A stretch of DNA of 7,181 nt from Deltaproteobacteria bacterium (GTDB lineage Bacteria; Desulfobacterota; Desulfobacteria; Desulfobacterales; ETH-SRB1): assembly GCA_019309665.1 (NCBI GenBank), contig JAFDFV010000087.1, forward strand, positions 1-7,181, written 5' to 3'. The notes below the pieces were generated by a model that made no database searches, was not told where the DNA came from, and was given only the letters and a program-made list of their open reading frames with translations. Made by a program: the position numbers and the translations under genes. Positions 5,896-7,181 of this stretch are shown piece after piece. Within the stretch, counting starts at the first letter, position 1; each line of letters begins with the position of its first letter.

Positions 5896-6683
5896 TGGGA
5901 AACAGCAGAAGAAGCTTCTTGAAAGTAGCTGGAATAACAGCTTTAGGGATAGGGACAAAGCCGGTTCTTGATGTTTTAGCTTCATCAGAAGGGCACGGTG
6001 CAGAACCCAAACCCGAAGTCTCTAAAAATGAAAAAGCCCTTACAGCCAAGAAATGGGGTATGGTAATAGACACCAGGAAATTTCATTCAGCAGAGGATCT
6101 TGACCCGATCATTGAAGCCTGTCATAAGATCCATAATGTTCCAGAACTCACAGAGCCAAGGCATAAGATCATGTGGATCTGGGAGGATGAGTATAAACAT
6201 GTCTTTACTCACAGGGAACATGATTTAATTAATGACAGAATTAAAGATCTGCCGTTCCTGGTATTATGCAATCACTGTGAAAAACCGGCATGTGTCAGAG
6301 CCTGTCCTACAAAAGCAACATTTAAAAGGGATGACGGAATTGTTTTGATGGACTTTCACAGGTGTATTGGGTGCAGATTCTGCATGGCGGCATGTCCTTA
6401 TGGATCAAGAAGTTTTAACTTCAGAGATCCGCGTCCTTTCATCAAAGAGGAAAACAAGGAATTCCCTACAAGGATGAAAGGTGTTGTGGAAAAGTGCAAT
6501 TTTTGTGCTGAAAGACTGGCTGTCGGTAAAATGCCGGCTTGCGTTGAGGCATCAAATGGTGCAATAACGTTCGGTGATCTTGATGATTCTGAGTCGGAAG
6601 TAAGAGAACTATTAAGAACAAACTACACTATTCGGCGTAAACCAGACCTTGGTGCTGGGCCGTCTGTTTACTACATAGTATGA
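5895..6683 (+). CDS. dsrO: DsrO, Tat-exported periplasmic Fe-S subunit of DsrMKJOP; one cluster site apparently lost
   Basis: This 262-residue NrfC/PsrB-like ferredoxin subunit has a Tat signal, SRRSFLK (4-10), followed by a hydrophobic segment to about residue 30. The start shares a base with the dsrJ stop (TAATG), with AGGAG at 5882-5886. Intact cysteine sets are C125, C128, C133, C137 (CNHCEKPACVRACP), C157, C160, C163, C167 (CIGCRFCMAACP), and C201, C204, C216 (CNFC...PAC) plus C76 (EACHKIHNVP). The N-terminal motif that normally supplies three more cysteines reads TRKFHSAEDLDPIIEACH, with F63, L69 and I72 in those places, and the final cysteine of the last motif is S220. Those four would together bind one [4Fe-4S] cluster, so three clusters are predicted. 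The C-terminus RTNYTIRRKP...VYYIV is typical of the family as I recall it. It passes electrons between DsrP and DsrJ in current models. Confidence 0.95.
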   Translation: MGNSRRSFLKVAGITALGIGTKPVLDVLASSEGHGAEPKPEVSKNEKALTAKKWGMVIDTRKFHSAEDLDPIIEACHKIHNVPELTEPRHKIMWIWEDEYKHVFTHREHDLINDRIKDLPFLVLCNHCEKPACVRACPTKATFKRDDGIVLMDFHRCIGCRFCMAACPYGSRSFNFRDPRPFIKEENKEFPTRMKGVVEKCNFCAERLAVGKMPACVEASNGAITFGDLDDSESEVRELLRTNYTIRRKPDLGAGPSVYYIV

Positions 6684-6695
6684 TGTGAGGTGGTT

Positions 6696-7181
6696 ATGCT
6701 TGAATTAGCTCTTAAAGGAGACAAGAAATACTGGGGATGGGTAATTGCATTGTTAGCCGTTATAGGTGTAGCCTTTGCTGTTTACCTGAAGCAGCTTGAT
6801 TTTGGTTTGGGAATTACAGGTATGAGCAGAGATGTTTCCTGGGGTTTTTACATCGCTCAGTTTACATTTCTTGTCGGAGTAGCTGCGGGGGGTGTTATGG
6901 TAGTTCTTCCCAGATATCTGCACGATTATAAAGCATTCGGCAAGATTACGATTCTGGGAGAGTTTTTGGCTATTGCTGCAGTTGTAATGTGTTTATTATT
7001 TATTATTGCAGACCTTGGGCAGCCGATGCGTGCTTTTAATGTTATATTGTATCCCACGCCTGGGTCTGTCCTTTTTTGGGATATGATCGTATTAAATGGG
7101 TATCTTTTGTTAAATATAGTAGTTGGCTGGAATGTTCTTGAGGCTGAACGAAATAATATTCACTATGCAAAGTGGGTTAAA
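6696..7181 (+). CDS. dsrP: DsrP, NrfD/PsrC-type quinone-interacting membrane subunit, 3' truncated by window edge
   Basis: The frame is open from ATG 6696 to the last base (162 codons), so the gene continues outside; full-length relatives are near 400 residues with about ten spans. Four membrane segments are visible (about 13-31, 50-70, 84-106, 123-147). NrfD-family hallmarks are [15 protein letters not shown] (41-55), GVAAGG (61-66) and the DLGQP motif (106-110) followed by a periplasmic-loop-like [11 protein letters not shown]. The family forms the quinone-binding membrane partner of a periplasmic four-cluster ferredoxin subunit, here DsrO immediately upstream. The start is supported by GAGGTGG (6687-6693) and lies 12 bases after the dsrO stop, so it is the last visible gene of the operon. 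Confidence 0.93.
   Translation, partial: MLELALKGDKKYWGWVIALLAVIGVAFAVYLKQLDFGLGITGMSRDVSWGFYIAQFTFLVGVAAGGVMVVLPRYLHDYKAFGKITILGEFLAIAAVVMCLLFIIADLGQPMRAFNVILYPTPGSVLFWDMIVLNGYLLLNIVVGWNVLEAERNNIHYAKWVK

Noticed and set aside
1..7181. CRISPR arrays, insertion sequences, attachment sites
   Set aside because: No regularly spaced repeats, transposase fragments, terminal inverted repeats or target duplications were seen on either strand.

Overview
The window carries the start of a dsrMKJOP operon. These genes encode the membrane complex that links the quinone pool and periplasmic cytochrome c to cytoplasmic sulfur (DsrC/DsrAB) chemistry. The set of genes, an RsbRD-type N-terminal domain protein as first gene of the operon, and the fairly AT-rich DNA point to a sulfate-reducing member of Desulfobacterota, probably a Desulfobacteria-type lineage. 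This is inference. dsrAB is not in the window, so reductive versus oxidative sulfur metabolism cannot be proven from it.

Layout. (a) Positions 1-682, plus strand: 3' part of a family 2 glycosyltransferase, cut by the window edge. (b) 610-1611, minus strand: birA, biotin-protein ligase/repressor, converging on the glycosyltransferase and overlapping its 3' end by 73 bp. (c) 1612-2144: a 533-base AT-rich divergent control region. It has a near-consensus sigma70-type promoter on each strand (minus 1818-1846, plus 1989-2017), a perfect 10-bp inverted repeat between them, a repeated 12-mer that overlaps the minus-strand -10 box, and a leader of about 120 nt with mutually exclusive pairings ahead of the first operon gene. 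(d) 2145 to the right edge, plus strand: RsbRD_N protein, dsrM, dsrK, dsrJ, dsrO and the 5' part of dsrP. The dsrM-dsrK and dsrJ-dsrO junctions are one-base TAATG stop/start overlaps, the dsrO-dsrP gap is 12 nt, and dsrJ follows dsrK by 47 nt. A bulged 13-bp stem-loop lies between the RsbRD_N gene and dsrM.

How the genes work together, from family knowledge: DsrM (di-heme b membrane protein) and DsrP (NrfD-type membrane protein) exchange electrons with menaquinone. DsrO (Tat-exported Fe-S protein) and DsrJ (membrane-anchored triheme cytochrome c) face the periplasm. DsrK (HdrD-like Fe-S protein) faces the cytoplasm and acts on DsrC disulfide/trisulfide. All expected key motifs are visible in M, K, J and the visible part of P.

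Most notable observation: DsrO lacks exactly the four cysteines (equivalent positions F63, L69, I72, S220) that would hold one of the four [4Fe-4S] clusters in the NrfC/PsrB-like fold, and keeps all twelve for the other three. That pattern suggests concerted loss of a single cluster. Second in interest is the regulatory architecture of the 1612-2144 region and the dsrM leader hairpin.
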